Assembly (NCBI GenBank): GCA_014650415.1
Contig: BMUX01000021.1
Span: 1-64,000 of the forward strand
DNA length: 64,000 bases
Direction: 5' to 3'
Source of the DNA: Streptomyces spiroverticillatus
GTDB taxonomy: Bacteria > Actinomycetota > Actinomycetes > Streptomycetales > Streptomycetaceae
A model generated the notes under the pieces. It was given only the letters and a program-made list of their open reading frames with translations. It did no database searches and was not told where the DNA came from. Positions 56,182-64,000 of this stretch are shown here, piece after piece (position 1 is the stretch's first letter; every line of letters begins with the position of its first letter). The translations under genes were made by a program, and so were the position numbers.

Positions 56182-57261
56182 ATGGAAGCCATCCATCCCG
56201 TTTTCTGCACCATCGTGCCGCCCCACGTCCTCGACAAGCTCGCACGGGCCGAGGACCCCGCGCTCGCCGGACCCGCCCGCCGCACCCTGGAGGCGGACGC
56301 CCAGCAGCGCACCCACCGCCGGCTGACCACCGTCATCGGCGCCCCGTCGCTCGCCCCCTCCCCGGGGGCCGCCGACAACAAGGTCCACCGCCTCATCCAC
56401 GACGCCCAGCACAAGACGGACCTGCCGGGCAAGGTCGTCCGCAAGGAGGGCGCCGAGCCCTTCAAGGACGCCACCGTCAACCGCGCCTACGCCGGCCTCG
56501 GCGCCACCTTCGAGCTGCTGCTGAAGGCGTTCGGCCGCAACTCCATCGACGGCGAGGGCATGCCGCTCATCGCGAGCGTGCACTTCGACCGCGACTACGG
56601 GAACGCCTTCTGGGACGGCGAACAGATGGTGTTCGGCGACGGTGACGGCGAGATCTTCCTCGACTTCACCCTCCCCGTCGACGTCATGGGCCACGAACTG
56701 GCGCACGGCGTCACCCAGCACACGGCGAACTTCAGCTACTTCGGCCAGCCCGGTGCGCTGAACGAGTCGATGTCCGACGTCATCGGCTCCCTCGTCAAGC
56801 AGTACGTCAACGACCAGACCGCCGCCGAGGCGGACTGGCTGATCGGCCAGGGCCTGCTCGCCGAGCGCGTCCAAGGCGTCGCCCTGCGCTCGATGAAGGC
56901 CCCCGGCACGGCGTACGACGACGACGTCCTGGGCAAGGACCCGCAGCCCGCGACGATGGACGACTACGTCACCACCGGCCGCGACAACGGCGGCGTGCAC
57001 ATCAACTCCGGCATCCCCAACCACGCCTTCTACCTGCTGGCCGACGCGCTCGGCGGCAAGGCGTGGGAGCGGGCCGGACAGATCTGGTACGACACCCTCA
57101 CCGCGGGCACGCTCTCCACCACCCCGACCTTCGCGGACTTCGCGCAGGCCACGGTGGCGGCGTCGCGCGCCAGGTACCACGACGGCGAGGAGACCCAGGC
57201 CCTGCTGAAGGCGTGGGAGCAGGTCGGCGTGCCGACGACGCAGAAGAAGGCAAAGCTGTAA
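56182..57261 (+). CDS. Protealysin/thermolysin-like (M4) metalloprotease
   Basis: 359 residues from the ATG at 56182. A pro-region-like N-terminus (about 1-90, with HRRLTTVIGAP) precedes an M4 domain: HELAHGV (zinc ligands and Glu), NESMSD (third ligand) and the C-terminal M4 alpha domain. There is no signal peptide, as in protealysin-type enzymes. The emfourin-type inhibitor gene follows 85 bp later. It may act inside the cell or be released by an unknown route. Confidence 0.9.
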   Translation: MEAIHPVFCTIVPPHVLDKLARAEDPALAGPARRTLEADAQQRTHRRLTTVIGAPSLAPSPGAADNKVHRLIHDAQHKTDLPGKVVRKEGAEPFKDATVNRAYAGLGATFELLLKAFGRNSIDGEGMPLIASVHFDRDYGNAFWDGEQMVFGDGDGEIFLDFTLPVDVMGHELAHGVTQHTANFSYFGQPGALNESMSDVIGSLVKQYVNDQTAAEADWLIGQGLLAERVQGVALRSMKAPGTAYDDDVLGKDPQPATMDDYVTTGRDNGGVHINSGIPNHAFYLLADALGGKAWERAGQIWYDTLTAGTLSTTPTFADFAQATVAASRARYHDGEETQALLKAWEQVGVPTTQKKAKL

Positions 57262-57346
57262 GCACGTCACGTACGAGCACGGGGGCGTCCCGGAGGCCCG
57301 GGGCGCCCCCTACCCGTGGAGCCGTACCCGTACTAGAACGGACCCC

Positions 57347-57619
57347 ATGCTTATTCAGGTAGTCCGCACCGGAGGATTCGCCGGGATCGAGCGCCGCGCC
57401 GAGATCGACACCTCGGGCCGGCCCGACGCCCACGAGTGGCACGCCCTGGCCGGGGAGGCGGCGGCCGCCGGACGGGGGCTGCGGATGCCGGGGGCGGCGA
57501 TCCCGGACGGCTTCAGCTACGAGATCACGGTGGACGGGCAGACCTTCCACTGCGCCGAGCCGCAACTGTCGGACGCGCAGCGGGAATTGATCTCCCGGGT
57601 GCTGAAGGAGGGCGCGTAA
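57347..57619 (+). CDS. Emfourin-type protealysin inhibitor
   Basis: 90 residues: MLIQVVRTGGFAGIERRAEID, then DGFSYEITVDGQTF and a final helix with SDAQRELISRVLKE. The pattern matches the protealysin inhibitor emfourin, a small protein that blocks M4 proteases of the protealysin type. Its position behind the metalloprotease gene on the same strand makes that enzyme its target. Confidence 0.8.
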   Translation: MLIQVVRTGGFAGIERRAEIDTSGRPDAHEWHALAGEAAAAGRGLRMPGAAIPDGFSYEITVDGQTFHCAEPQLSDAQRELISRVLKEGA

Positions 57620-57640
57620 CGACACGTGCTGTCCAGACCG

Positions 57641-57670
57641 TTGACAGCGTTACCCGTGGGTAAGGACGAT
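57641..57670 (+). promoter_or_regulatory. Promoter of the beta-glucosidase gene with operator in the spacer
   Basis: TTGACA (57641-57646) and GACGAT (57665-57670) are spaced by 18 bp. The palindrome TTACCCGTGGGTAA (57650-57663) fills the spacer. The ATG at 57678 is 7 bp after the -10, so the mRNA would be leaderless. A repressor bound in the spacer would block RNA polymerase. No regulator gene is adjacent. Confidence 0.6.
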
Positions 57671-57677
57671 CTCCCCC

Positions 57678-59042
57678 ATGACAACGCTGCCATCCGGCTC
57701 TCCGAGCCCGCTGCCCCGCTTTCCCGCCAACTTCCTGTGGGGCGTGTCCACTTCGGCGCACCAGATCGAGGGCGCGGCGAGCGAGGACGGGCGCGGCCTC
57801 TCGTCCTGGGACGCCTTCGCCGCCGAGCCCGGCCGCATCAAGGACGGCTCGAACGCGTCCGTGGCCTGCGACCACTACCACCGCTACCCCGAGGACGTGG
57901 CGCTCCTGAAGGACCTGGGGGTGGGCGCGTACCGCTTCTCGGTCTCCTGGTCGCGGGTGCTGCCGGAGGGTGCGGGCGCGGTCAACAAGGCCGGGCTCGA
58001 CTTCTACGACCGGCTCGTCGACGCCCTGTGCGAGGCGGGGGTGCGCCCGGTGCCGACCCTCTTCCACTGGGACACACCGCTCGCGCTGGAGCAGGCGGGC
58101 GGCTGGCTGGAGCGGGACACGGCGCACCGGTTCGCGGAGTACGTGGACGTGGTGGCGACCCGGCTCGGCGACCGGGTGGGCCGCTGGATCACCCTGAACG
58201 AGCCGGCCGAGATAACCCTCCTCGGCCACGCGCTGGGCGAGCACGCGCCCGGCAAGCGGCTCCTCTTCGACGCCGTGCCCGTCGCCCACCACCAGCTCCT
58301 GGCGCACGGTCTCGCGGTGCAGGTGCTGCGCGAGCGGGGCTCGGGCTCCATCGGCATCGCCAACTCGCACGGGCCGACCTGGGCCGCGTCGGACTCCGAG
58401 GAGGACCGGGGCGCCGCCGACTTCTACGACCTGCTGCTCAACCGCCTCTTCGCGGACCCGCTGCTGCTGGGGAAGTACCCGGACGGCATCGCGGAGATGC
58501 TCCCGGGCCCGGTCGAGGACGACCTGCGGCTGATCTCGCAGCCGCTGGACTGGTACGGCGTCAACTACTACCAGCCCACCAGGGTCGGCGCCCACGACCC
58601 GTCCGTCTCCGCCGACTTCGCGGGCATCAGCATCCCCGCGGAGATGCCGTTCTCCGTGCACCGGGTGGAGGGCTTCGAGCGCACGGCCTTCGACTGGCCG
58701 GTGGTGCCGGGCGCCCTGCTCGAACTGCTGGTGGGCTTCAAGGAGCGGTACGGGGAGAAACTGCCGCCCGTCGTCATCACCGAGAACGGGTGCAGTTACG
58801 AGGGCATCGACGACCAGGCGCGCATCCGCTACCTCGACGGGCACCTGCGTGCCCTGCACGACGCCATGGACGAGGGCGTCGACGTGCGCGGGTACTTCGT
58901 GTGGTCGCTGATGGACAACTGGGAGTGGGCGGAGGGGTACGCGCAGCGGTTCGGGCTCGTGCACGTCGACTTCGACACCCTGAAGCGGACGCCGAAGGCC
59001 TCGTACGCGTGGCTGCGGGACGCGCTGCGGGCACAGAGGTGA
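57678..59042 (+). CDS. Beta-glucosidase, glycoside hydrolase family 1
   Basis: 454 residues. GH1 barrel with the acid/base Glu in ITLNEPAE (about 175) and the nucleophile Glu in VITENGCSYE (about 370). DHYHRYPEDVALLKDLG and WSLMDNWEWAEGY are further family motifs. No signal peptide, so it splits imported cellobiose-type sugars in the cytoplasm. It overlaps the next gene (GTGA), which encodes an MFS transporter that probably brings in the substrate. Confidence 0.93.
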   Translation: MTTLPSGSPSPLPRFPANFLWGVSTSAHQIEGAASEDGRGLSSWDAFAAEPGRIKDGSNASVACDHYHRYPEDVALLKDLGVGAYRFSVSWSRVLPEGAGAVNKAGLDFYDRLVDALCEAGVRPVPTLFHWDTPLALEQAGGWLERDTAHRFAEYVDVVATRLGDRVGRWITLNEPAEITLLGHALGEHAPGKRLLFDAVPVAHHQLLAHGLAVQVLRERGSGSIGIANSHGPTWAASDSEEDRGAADFYDLLLNRLFADPLLLGKYPDGIAEMLPGPVEDDLRLISQPLDWYGVNYYQPTRVGAHDPSVSADFAGISIPAEMPFSVHRVEGFERTAFDWPVVPGALLELLVGFKERYGEKLPPVVITENGCSYEGIDDQARIRYLDGHLRALHDAMDEGVDVRGYFVWSLMDNWEWAEGYAQRFGLVHVDFDTLKRTPKASYAWLRDALRAQR

Positions 59043-60292
59043 CGACCCCTCTGTCTCCTCCTTCGGCGCTGAAGGAACCTTCCGTCGACGTCTCGCGCGG
59101 CTGGACGGCGACGCTGTCGCTCGCCAACGGGGCGATCTGGGTGGGGTGGTTCGGCCCCCTCCAGGTCCTCCTGGCACTCCAGGCGGCAGAACTGGCACCC
59201 GGCGCCGGGATGCCGAAGGAGTCCGTGCTGGCGTGGGTGACCGGCATCGGTGCCGTCGTCTCCATGCTCTCCAACCCCGTTTTCGGGGCACTGTCGGACC
59301 GTACGACGTCACGCTTCGGGCGTCGCAGCCCGTGGATCGTGGGCGGGTCCGTCACCGGTGCGGCGGCACTGGTGCTGCTCGCCCTCGCACCGGGCCTGGT
59401 GACGATGACGCTGGCGTGGTGCCTGGTGCAGCTCACGCTGAACGCCGCGTTCGCCGCGGTGACGGCGTCCGTGCCGGACCAGGTGCCGCACCGCCAGCGC
59501 GGGCGGGTCGGCGGGTGGCTGGGCGCGGCACAGATGCTGGGCGTGGTCGCGGGGACGGGCCTGGCGTCGCTGGGCGGGCTGCTGGCGGGGTACGTGGCGT
59601 GCGCGGTGTTCTGCGCGGTCGGGGTGCTGCCCTTTGTCGTACGCCACAAGGACCCAGCCCTCTCGCCGGCGGAACGCGAACCCTTCCACTGGCAGGGATT
59701 CGTGGCGGGCTTCTGGCTGAGCCCCCGCCGGTACCCGGACCTGGGCTGGGCGTGGCTGACCCGTTTCCTCATCAACCTGGGGAACTCGATCGTCCTGCTC
59801 TACCTCCTGTACTACCTCCGGGACCGGGTGCAGTACGACGACCCCGAGACCGGCGTCCTGATCCTGACCGCCGTCAACGGTGTCACCCTCCTGGCCACGG
59901 TCGTGGTGAGCGGGGTGTGGTCGGACCGGGTGGGCCGCAGGAAGCCCTTCGTGCTGTGGGCGGGGGTGCTGATGGCGGGGGCGTCGGGCCTGCTCGCCGT
60001 CTGGCAGACCTGGCCGGGAGCCCTGGTCGCGGCGGCGCTCCTGGGCATCGGCTTCGGAGTCTTCACCTCGGTGGACTTCGCCCTGATGACGGACGTCCTC
60101 CCCTCGGCCGCCGCCCGCGGCAAGGACCTCGGCCTCATCAACATCGCCAATTCCCTGCCCCAGGTCGCCGCCCCGGCCCTGTCCGCCCCCATCGTGGTCC
60201 ACCTGGGCGGCTACCGGGTCCTGTACGGGGTGGCAGCGGCGATAGGCCTCCTGGGCGCCGTCCTGGTCCACCGCATCCGGGGCGTCCCGTAG
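59039..60292 (+). CDS. MFS sugar transporter coupled to the beta-glucosidase
   Basis: 417 residues from the GTG at 59039, overlapping the glucosidase stop. Twelve helices. Motifs LSDRTTSRFGRRSPWIVGG after helix 2 and GVWSDRVGRRKPF in the second half are those of the glycoside-pentoside-hexuronide-like and related sugar porters. It presumably imports a beta-glucoside. It ends 48 bp before era, tail to tail. Confidence 0.88.
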   Translation: MTTPLSPPSALKEPSVDVSRGWTATLSLANGAIWVGWFGPLQVLLALQAAELAPGAGMPKESVLAWVTGIGAVVSMLSNPVFGALSDRTTSRFGRRSPWIVGGSVTGAAALVLLALAPGLVTMTLAWCLVQLTLNAAFAAVTASVPDQVPHRQRGRVGGWLGAAQMLGVVAGTGLASLGGLLAGYVACAVFCAVGVLPFVVRHKDPALSPAEREPFHWQGFVAGFWLSPRRYPDLGWAWLTRFLINLGNSIVLLYLLYYLRDRVQYDDPETGVLILTAVNGVTLLATVVVSGVWSDRVGRRKPFVLWAGVLMAGASGLLAVWQTWPGALVAAALLGIGFGVFTSVDFALMTDVLPSAAARGKDLGLINIANSLPQVAAPALSAPIVVHLGGYRVLYGVAAAIGLLGAVLVHRIRGVP

Positions 60293-60340
60293 CCCCCTCG
60301 GGGGGCGGGGCCGCCCCCTGCCCGCACCCCCGTACCCCGC

Positions 60341-61294
60341 CTAGAACCCCAGCTTCCGCAGCTGCTTGGGATCCCTCTGCCAGTCCTTGGCGACCTTCAC
60401 GTGCAGGTCGAGATACACCGGCGTCCCCAGCAGAGCCTCGATCTGCTTCCGGGACTTCATCCCGACATCCTTCAGCCGCTGCCCCTTGGGCCCGATGATG
60501 ATCCCCTTCTGGCTCGGCCGCTCGATGTAGACGTTCGCGTGGATGTCCAGCAGCGGCCGGTCCTTCGGCCGGTCCTCCCGCGGAATCATCTCCTCGACCA
60601 CGACCGCGATGGAGTGCGGCAGCTCGTCCCGCACCCCCTCTAGCGCCGCCTCACGGATCAGCTCCGCGACCATCACCATCTCCGGCTCGTCCGTCAGATC
60701 CCCCTCGGGATACAGCGGCGGGCTCTCGGGGAGCATCGGCGCGATCAGGTCCGCCAGCAGCGACACCTGCGACTCCCCGACCGCCGACACGGGCACGATC
60801 TGCGCCCAGGTGATCCCGAGCTCCTGCCCCAGCTGGTCGATGGCGATGAGCTGCTCGGCGAGCTGCTTGGAGTCGACCAGGTCGGTCTTCGTCACGATCG
60901 CGATCTTCGGAGTCTTCTTGATCCCGGCGAGCTCCTTGGCGATGAACTTGTCACCGGGCCCGAGCTTCTGGTCGGCGGGAACACAGAAACCGATGACGTC
61001 GACCTCGGCCCAGGTCGTACGCACCACATCATTGAGCCGCTCGCCGAGCAGCGTGCGCGGCTTGTGCAGCCCGGGGGTGTCCACCAGGATCAGCTGCGCG
61101 TCCGGCCGGTGCACGATGCCGCGCACGGTGTGCCGGGTGGTCTGCGGGCGGCTGGAGGTGATGGCCACCTTCTTGCCGACCAGAGCGTTCGTGAGGGTGG
61201 ACTTGCCCGCGTTGGGGCGGCCCACGAAGCAGGCGAAGCCGGCCCGGTGGGGGGCGGGGTCGGCTGCGGGGGTTTCAGGGGTACGAGCGCTCAT
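60341..61294 (-). CDS. era: GTPase Era
   Basis: 317 residues from the ATG at 61294. GTPase motifs GRPNAGKST (G1), DTPG (G3) and TKTD (G4), then a KH RNA-binding domain with IIGPKGQRLKDVG. It binds 16S rRNA in small-subunit assembly. It comes after the Rpf-like gene on the same strand, 81 bp downstream of its stop. Confidence 0.95.
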   Translation of the reverse strand: MSARTPETPAADPAPHRAGFACFVGRPNAGKSTLTNALVGKKVAITSSRPQTTRHTVRGIVHRPDAQLILVDTPGLHKPRTLLGERLNDVVRTTWAEVDVIGFCVPADQKLGPGDKFIAKELAGIKKTPKIAIVTKTDLVDSKQLAEQLIAIDQLGQELGITWAQIVPVSAVGESQVSLLADLIAPMLPESPPLYPEGDLTDEPEMVMVAELIREAALEGVRDELPHSIAVVVEEMIPREDRPKDRPLLDIHANVYIERPSQKGIIIGPKGQRLKDVGMKSRKQIEALLGTPVYLDLHVKVAKDWQRDPKQLRKLGF

Positions 61295-61375
61295 GGGCCC
61301 CATTCTCCCCGATGCACGCCGAAGGGCCGACCAGTGGTCGGCCCTTCGGGAAACACCTCGTGCGGCGGTCGGCGC

Positions 61376-61753
61376 TTACGCCAGCCCGCCCTTGGCACCG
61401 CAGGAACCCCAGGCGCCCGCACCCTGGCCCGCGAGGACCTTCTCGGCGACGGCGATCTGCTGCGCCTGGGTCGCCTGGTGGGCGCTCGACGCGTACGCGG
61501 TGCCGCCGTAGGCCGCCCAGGTCTGCTGGGTGAACTGGAGGCCGCCAAAGTAACCGTTGCCGGTGTTGGTGGCCCAGTTGCCGCCCGACTCGCACGCCGC
61601 GACGGCCGCCCAGTTCGCACCGGAGGCGGCGGACGCGCTGCCCGAGCCGGTGAGGATCATCGTCGCGGCCGCTCCGGCGGCGACGACGGAACCGGTGATG
61701 CGGCGGGCGACGGTGGTGCGGATCAGGGAGGAGAACACGTAGTGACCTATCAC
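61376..61753 (-). CDS. Short Rpf-like transglycosylase
   Basis: 125 residues from the GTG at 61753, or 120 from the GTG at 61738. A signal peptide (about 20-45, SASAASG) is followed by a resuscitation-promoting-factor domain: NWAAVAACESGGNW with the catalytic Glu, then NGYFGGLQFTQQTW. It lacks LysM or other anchoring domains. It should cut peptidoglycan in the wall. The start at 61753 overlaps the TGA of the upstream 29-codon ORF (GTGA). Confidence 0.85.
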   Translation of the reverse strand: MIGHYVFSSLIRTTVARRITGSVVAAGAAATMILTGSGSASAASGANWAAVAACESGGNWATNTGNGYFGGLQFTQQTWAAYGGTAYASSAHQATQAQQIAVAEKVLAGQGAGAWGSCGAKGGLA

Positions 61754-61839
61754 TGGGGGACGTGGACCGCCGCGTCGGAGAGGTACTTGCGGAACCTCCC
61801 ACCGGAGCCCTTGCGTGGCCCCTTGCGGCGTGCCTCCAC
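61750..61839 (-). CDS. 29-residue basic upstream ORF coupled to the Rpf-like gene
   Basis: GTG at 61839 opens 29 codons: VEARRKGPRKGSGGRFRKY, then LSDAAVHVPQ. GC3 is very high, and the stop overlaps the next start in GTGA. A longer frame continues to 62019 but is of low complexity. It may be a regulatory upstream peptide, or simply a chance frame in a long leader. Confidence 0.35.
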   Translation of the reverse strand: MEARRKGPRKGSGGRFRKYLSDAAVHVPQ

Positions 61840-62061
61840 ACTCCCAGCGCCGGTGGCCCGTTTCCACGGTCCTTCGGGAGGGGTACGGGGGCCGTCCGGC
61901 CCCCCGCGTCCGCACCCCCGCGCCGGGCCGTACGACCCGGGCCGAAGGTCCCGGCGCGCGCGCCATACGGGTGCGTGGGCCCCGTACCCGAGAAGGCGGC
62001 CGGGGGTCGCCCGACCCACCGCCCGCCCTCTCCGTGTCCTGTGTCACAGGCGCCTGGGCGG
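61840..62061. other. Long leader upstream of the Rpf-like gene
   Basis: About 220 bp before the small ORF and the Rpf-like gene. I looked for a c-di-AMP (ydaO) riboswitch, often found before rpf genes in Streptomyces, and did not find its conserved core. A short GC-rich dyad (CCGGG ... CCCGG, about 61923-61941) is the only structure I can support. Confidence 0.4.
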
Positions 62062-62421
62062 CTAGGCGCTGAGGCGCGCCTTCACCACTGCGTCCGGTCC
62101 TGCCACCAGCACCGGTGTGCCGTTTCCGCCGAGATCGCGCACTGCGGAGAGGTCCGCGTCGGCGGCGGTGTCGGCGGCCGTCACCACGGCGGCGGCCTCC
62201 AGCGACGACGCACCGCTGGCGACGGCCATGGCGACGGCGGTGCGCAGGGCGCTGAGGTTCAGGGAGTCCAGGGCGACGGTGCCGGCGACATAGGTGCGCC
62301 CGGTCTCGTCGCGCACGGCCGCACCCTCGGGGACGCCGTTGCGGGCGCGGGTGGAGCGGGCGAGGGTGATGAGCTTCTGGTCCTCGGGGTCGAGGGGCGC
62401 GTCCTGCGCGGGGGTGGTCAT
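62062..62421 (-). CDS. Deaminase-like protein lacking the zinc-binding residues
   Basis: 119 residues. It has the outline of a cytidine-deaminase fold (GVPEGAAVRDETGRTYVAGTV, TAVAMAVASGA, LVAGPDAVV). The stretch that in cytidine deaminases carries the zinc ligand and catalytic Glu (C/HAE) reads SALRTAVAM, and the second zinc motif PCxxC is absent. It is probably not a zinc deaminase, despite being annotated so in related genomes. It lies 223 bp upstream of the 29-codon ORF. Function unknown. Confidence 0.65.
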   Translation of the reverse strand: MTTPAQDAPLDPEDQKLITLARSTRARNGVPEGAAVRDETGRTYVAGTVALDSLNLSALRTAVAMAVASGASSLEAAAVVTAADTAADADLSAVRDLGGNGTPVLVAGPDAVVKARLSA

Positions 62422-62525
62422 GGCCCCGAGCATAGGAAACGCCCCGGCCGCTCCTGTGCGAGGGGCGACCGGGGCGCGTGTCCCGGGGCCGTACGGCAGG
62501 GGCGCGTCCCTCTTGCCGCTCGGCT

Positions 62526-63266
62526 CTACTTCTTCGCTTCGGCGGCGACCTTGTCGAGCGTGGCGGCGGCCTTGTGGACGGCGCGGTCGAACGCCTTCTC
62601 GCCGCGCTCGCCGTCCTCGCCCCAGTTGTTGTAGAGGGTGGAGATGTTCGCACCGGAGCGGACGGAGACGACGTCGTAGTCGAGGACCTGGTCCTTGGTG
62701 GCGTCGTCGATCTTCAGCCGGTAGGAGACCTTCTCCTCGCCGAGCGCGGGCACGTCGAAGCCGGCGACGGTGACCTTGACCTTCCGCTCCTCGTACGTCG
62801 CGCTGAAGGAGGCGCAGCCCTTGACCGCGGCGGCGAGCGACTTCATGCCTCGCTCGGCCTCGGCGGGACGCTGGTAGCCGCTGACGTCCTGGGCGATGCT
62901 GCTGCCGTCGGAGCGGTCGGAGAAGACCACCTGCTTGGTGATCTTGAAGTCGGTGAGCAGCCGGCCGGTGTTCAGGACGTCGGCCAGGATCTGGCACTTC
63001 GCGGGCTCGGCCTTGTCGAGGACGTTCTGCGACGGGTCGTTCACGTCCACCACGACGTCCTTCTGGAGCTTCCAGCCGTCGGAGAGGTCCTGCTCGCCCA
63101 CCAGGACGCTCTTGGCCTGCTGCGCCGACATGGGCCGGGGCGGCTCCGGGGTGGCGGCGCTTCCCTTCTTGCCCTCGGCCCCGCCGTCGTCGTTGCACGC
63201 GGTGAGCAGCAGCAGGGACGAGGCGGCCAGGCCGGCGGCGGCGAGACGGAGCGGACGGATGCGCAC
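62526..63266 (-). CDS. Secreted lipoprotein of unknown function
   Basis: 246 residues from the GTG at 63266. Signal peptide with a lipobox LLTAC near residue 23, then an acidic/Pro linker and a globular domain with two Cys (about 91 and 151) that may form a disulfide. The fold resembles PknH-type sensor lipoproteins only loosely. It is followed on the same strand by the deaminase-like gene. Confidence 0.6.
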   Translation of the reverse strand: MRIRPLRLAAAGLAASSLLLLTACNDDGGAEGKKGSAATPEPPRPMSAQQAKSVLVGEQDLSDGWKLQKDVVVDVNDPSQNVLDKAEPAKCQILADVLNTGRLLTDFKITKQVVFSDRSDGSSIAQDVSGYQRPAEAERGMKSLAAAVKGCASFSATYEERKVKVTVAGFDVPALGEEKVSYRLKIDDATKDQVLDYDVVSVRSGANISTLYNNWGEDGERGEKAFDRAVHKAAATLDKVAAEAKK

Positions 63267-63362
63267 GGGGACTCCAGAAGGGTGTTCGATTACTCCCGCA
63301 AACTTAAACGGCGAGTAAAGGGAAAACCAAATCCACCCCTGGACGCCTCCGCCCCGAGAGGC

Positions 63363-64000
63363 TCAGCCCGCCACCGACCCCATCGCCCCACGCCGCCCCT
63401 CCGGCGACGCCAGCCACTCCAGCTTCTCAGCCGTGCCCGTGTTCGGCCGGGGCGTGTGCAGCACGATCGTCAGATCCGGACGGGCGGGCACCCGCAACTG
63501 CGTGCTCTCCAGATTCAGCTCACCCACCAGCGGATGCAGCAGGTCCTTGAACGTCAGCCCACCCGGCGCGATGTCCCTGCGCGCCCACAACTCCGCGAAC
63601 TCGGGGCTGATTTCCTTCGCTTCCGCAACGACCGCCCGGAACCCCTCGTCGTCCGGGCACTCCGAGCACGCCGAGCGGAACTGCGCGACCACCCGGCTCG
63701 CGGTGCCCTCCCAGTCCTTGGCCCGGGACCGGTACACCGGATCGGAGAAGAACGAGAGCAGACAGTTCTGCACGACATCGGGACGCATGCCGAGCACTGC
63801 GGCGGCAGCATCGTTGTACTGCACGGCGTTCCAGTACACGTCCATGATGTGGGCCGGGTACGGCATCCACGCGTCGATGAGCCGGCGCAACCCGCCGCAC
63901 ATGTCCTCGGCGCCCGGATCGACCTCCGGCGCGGGCGGGTTGAGCCCTGCGAGGACGTACAGATGACGGCGCTCGGAGCTGCTCAGCCGCAGCACCCGTC
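63363..64000 (-). CDS. MmyB-like transcriptional regulator (partial at the window edge)
   Basis: The frame is open to the right edge, so the 5' part, with the HTH, is missing. About 212 residues remain: LSSSERRHLYVLAGLNPP, then an MmyB-like ligand-binding domain with YNDAAAAVLGM, DWEGTASRVVAQFR and HPLVGELNLESTQLRVP. Such regulators usually control a divergent dehydrogenase or transporter gene, which must lie beyond the window. Confidence 0.8.
   Translation of the reverse strand, partial: RVLRLSSSERRHLYVLAGLNPPAPEVDPGAEDMCGGLRRLIDAWMPYPAHIMDVYWNAVQYNDAAAAVLGMRPDVVQNCLLSFFSDPVYRSRAKDWEGTASRVVAQFRSACSECPDDEGFRAVVAEAKEISPEFAELWARRDIAPGGLTFKDLLHPLVGELNLESTQLRVPARPDLTIVLHTPRPNTGTAEKLEWLASPEGRRGAMGSVAG

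Noticed and set aside
61740..62061. c-di-AMP (ydaO) riboswitch upstream of the Rpf-like gene
   Set aside because: The conserved core and the CUGACAGCU-type motif are absent on the minus strand.

Overview
The window looks like a piece of the core chromosome of a Streptomyces species. Support for this: GC content is very high, GTG starts are frequent, many neighbouring genes overlap by GTGA or ATGA, and many families are typical of the genus (I78 inhibitor, class F sortase, MmyB-type regulators, DUF6243, emfourin, Zur-controlled znuACB). Much of the order (heterodimeric ABC exporter, SoxR-type reductase, ppdK, dusB, glyS, znuACB-zur, uppS, recO, leuA, metalloprotease, era) recalls the conserved Streptomyces core as I remember it; no alignment was run. 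I see no rRNA, tRNA, prophage, IS transposase, CRISPR array or large biosynthetic cluster.

Left part (1-16.2 kb): a 5'-truncated sanA remnant, an SDR dehydrogenase with a palindromic operator, a secreted I78 inhibitor, a lipoprotein coupled to an orphan histidine kinase, a two-subunit ABC exporter with one degenerate ATP site, an FMN reductase under a near-perfect SoxR box, a surface protein plus class F sortase, a TSUP transporter, a ferric-reductase-like flavoprotein, an antibiotic-biosynthesis-monooxygenase-domain protein, and a sensor-domain/kinase/regulator operon.

Middle (16.2-36.6 kb): a dehydrogenase gene broken by a frameshift, a sugar ABC importer without its own ATPase, an ArsR-like regulator, a stretch rich in hairpins, a GH20 hexosaminidase with a DasR site, ppdK with an operator-like repeat, dusB, two MFS exporters around an MmyB-like regulator, repeats, and a NarL-type two-component pair.

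Right part (36.6-64 kb): glyS; the zinc system znuA-znuC-znuB-zur, with two Zur-box-like sites over an apparently leaderless znuA start; a secreted serine protease; a three-gene phosphorelay (response regulator-PP2C, CHASE3 kinase, Rcp1-like regulator); uppS; recO; two tiny coupled genes; an MmpL-kinase-regulator operon; a TerB-like protein; leuA with a leucine leader peptide (MRFGLLLLSCRGEGL) and alternative hairpins; a thermolysin-like protease with its emfourin-type inhibitor; a GH1 glucosidase-MFS operon; era; a short Rpf-like transglycosylase coupled to a 29-codon upstream ORF; a deaminase-like protein without zinc ligands; a lipoprotein; and a partial MmyB-like regulator at the right edge.

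The clearest regulatory observations are the leuA attenuator, the SoxR, DasR and Zur sites, and several starts placed 6-7 nt after a -10-like element, which suggests leaderless mRNAs. I do not see a complete new multi-gene system. The best leads for new biology are the hairpin-rich stretch at 21.9-22.3 kb, the small coupled ORFs, and the catalytically degenerate deaminase-like gene.
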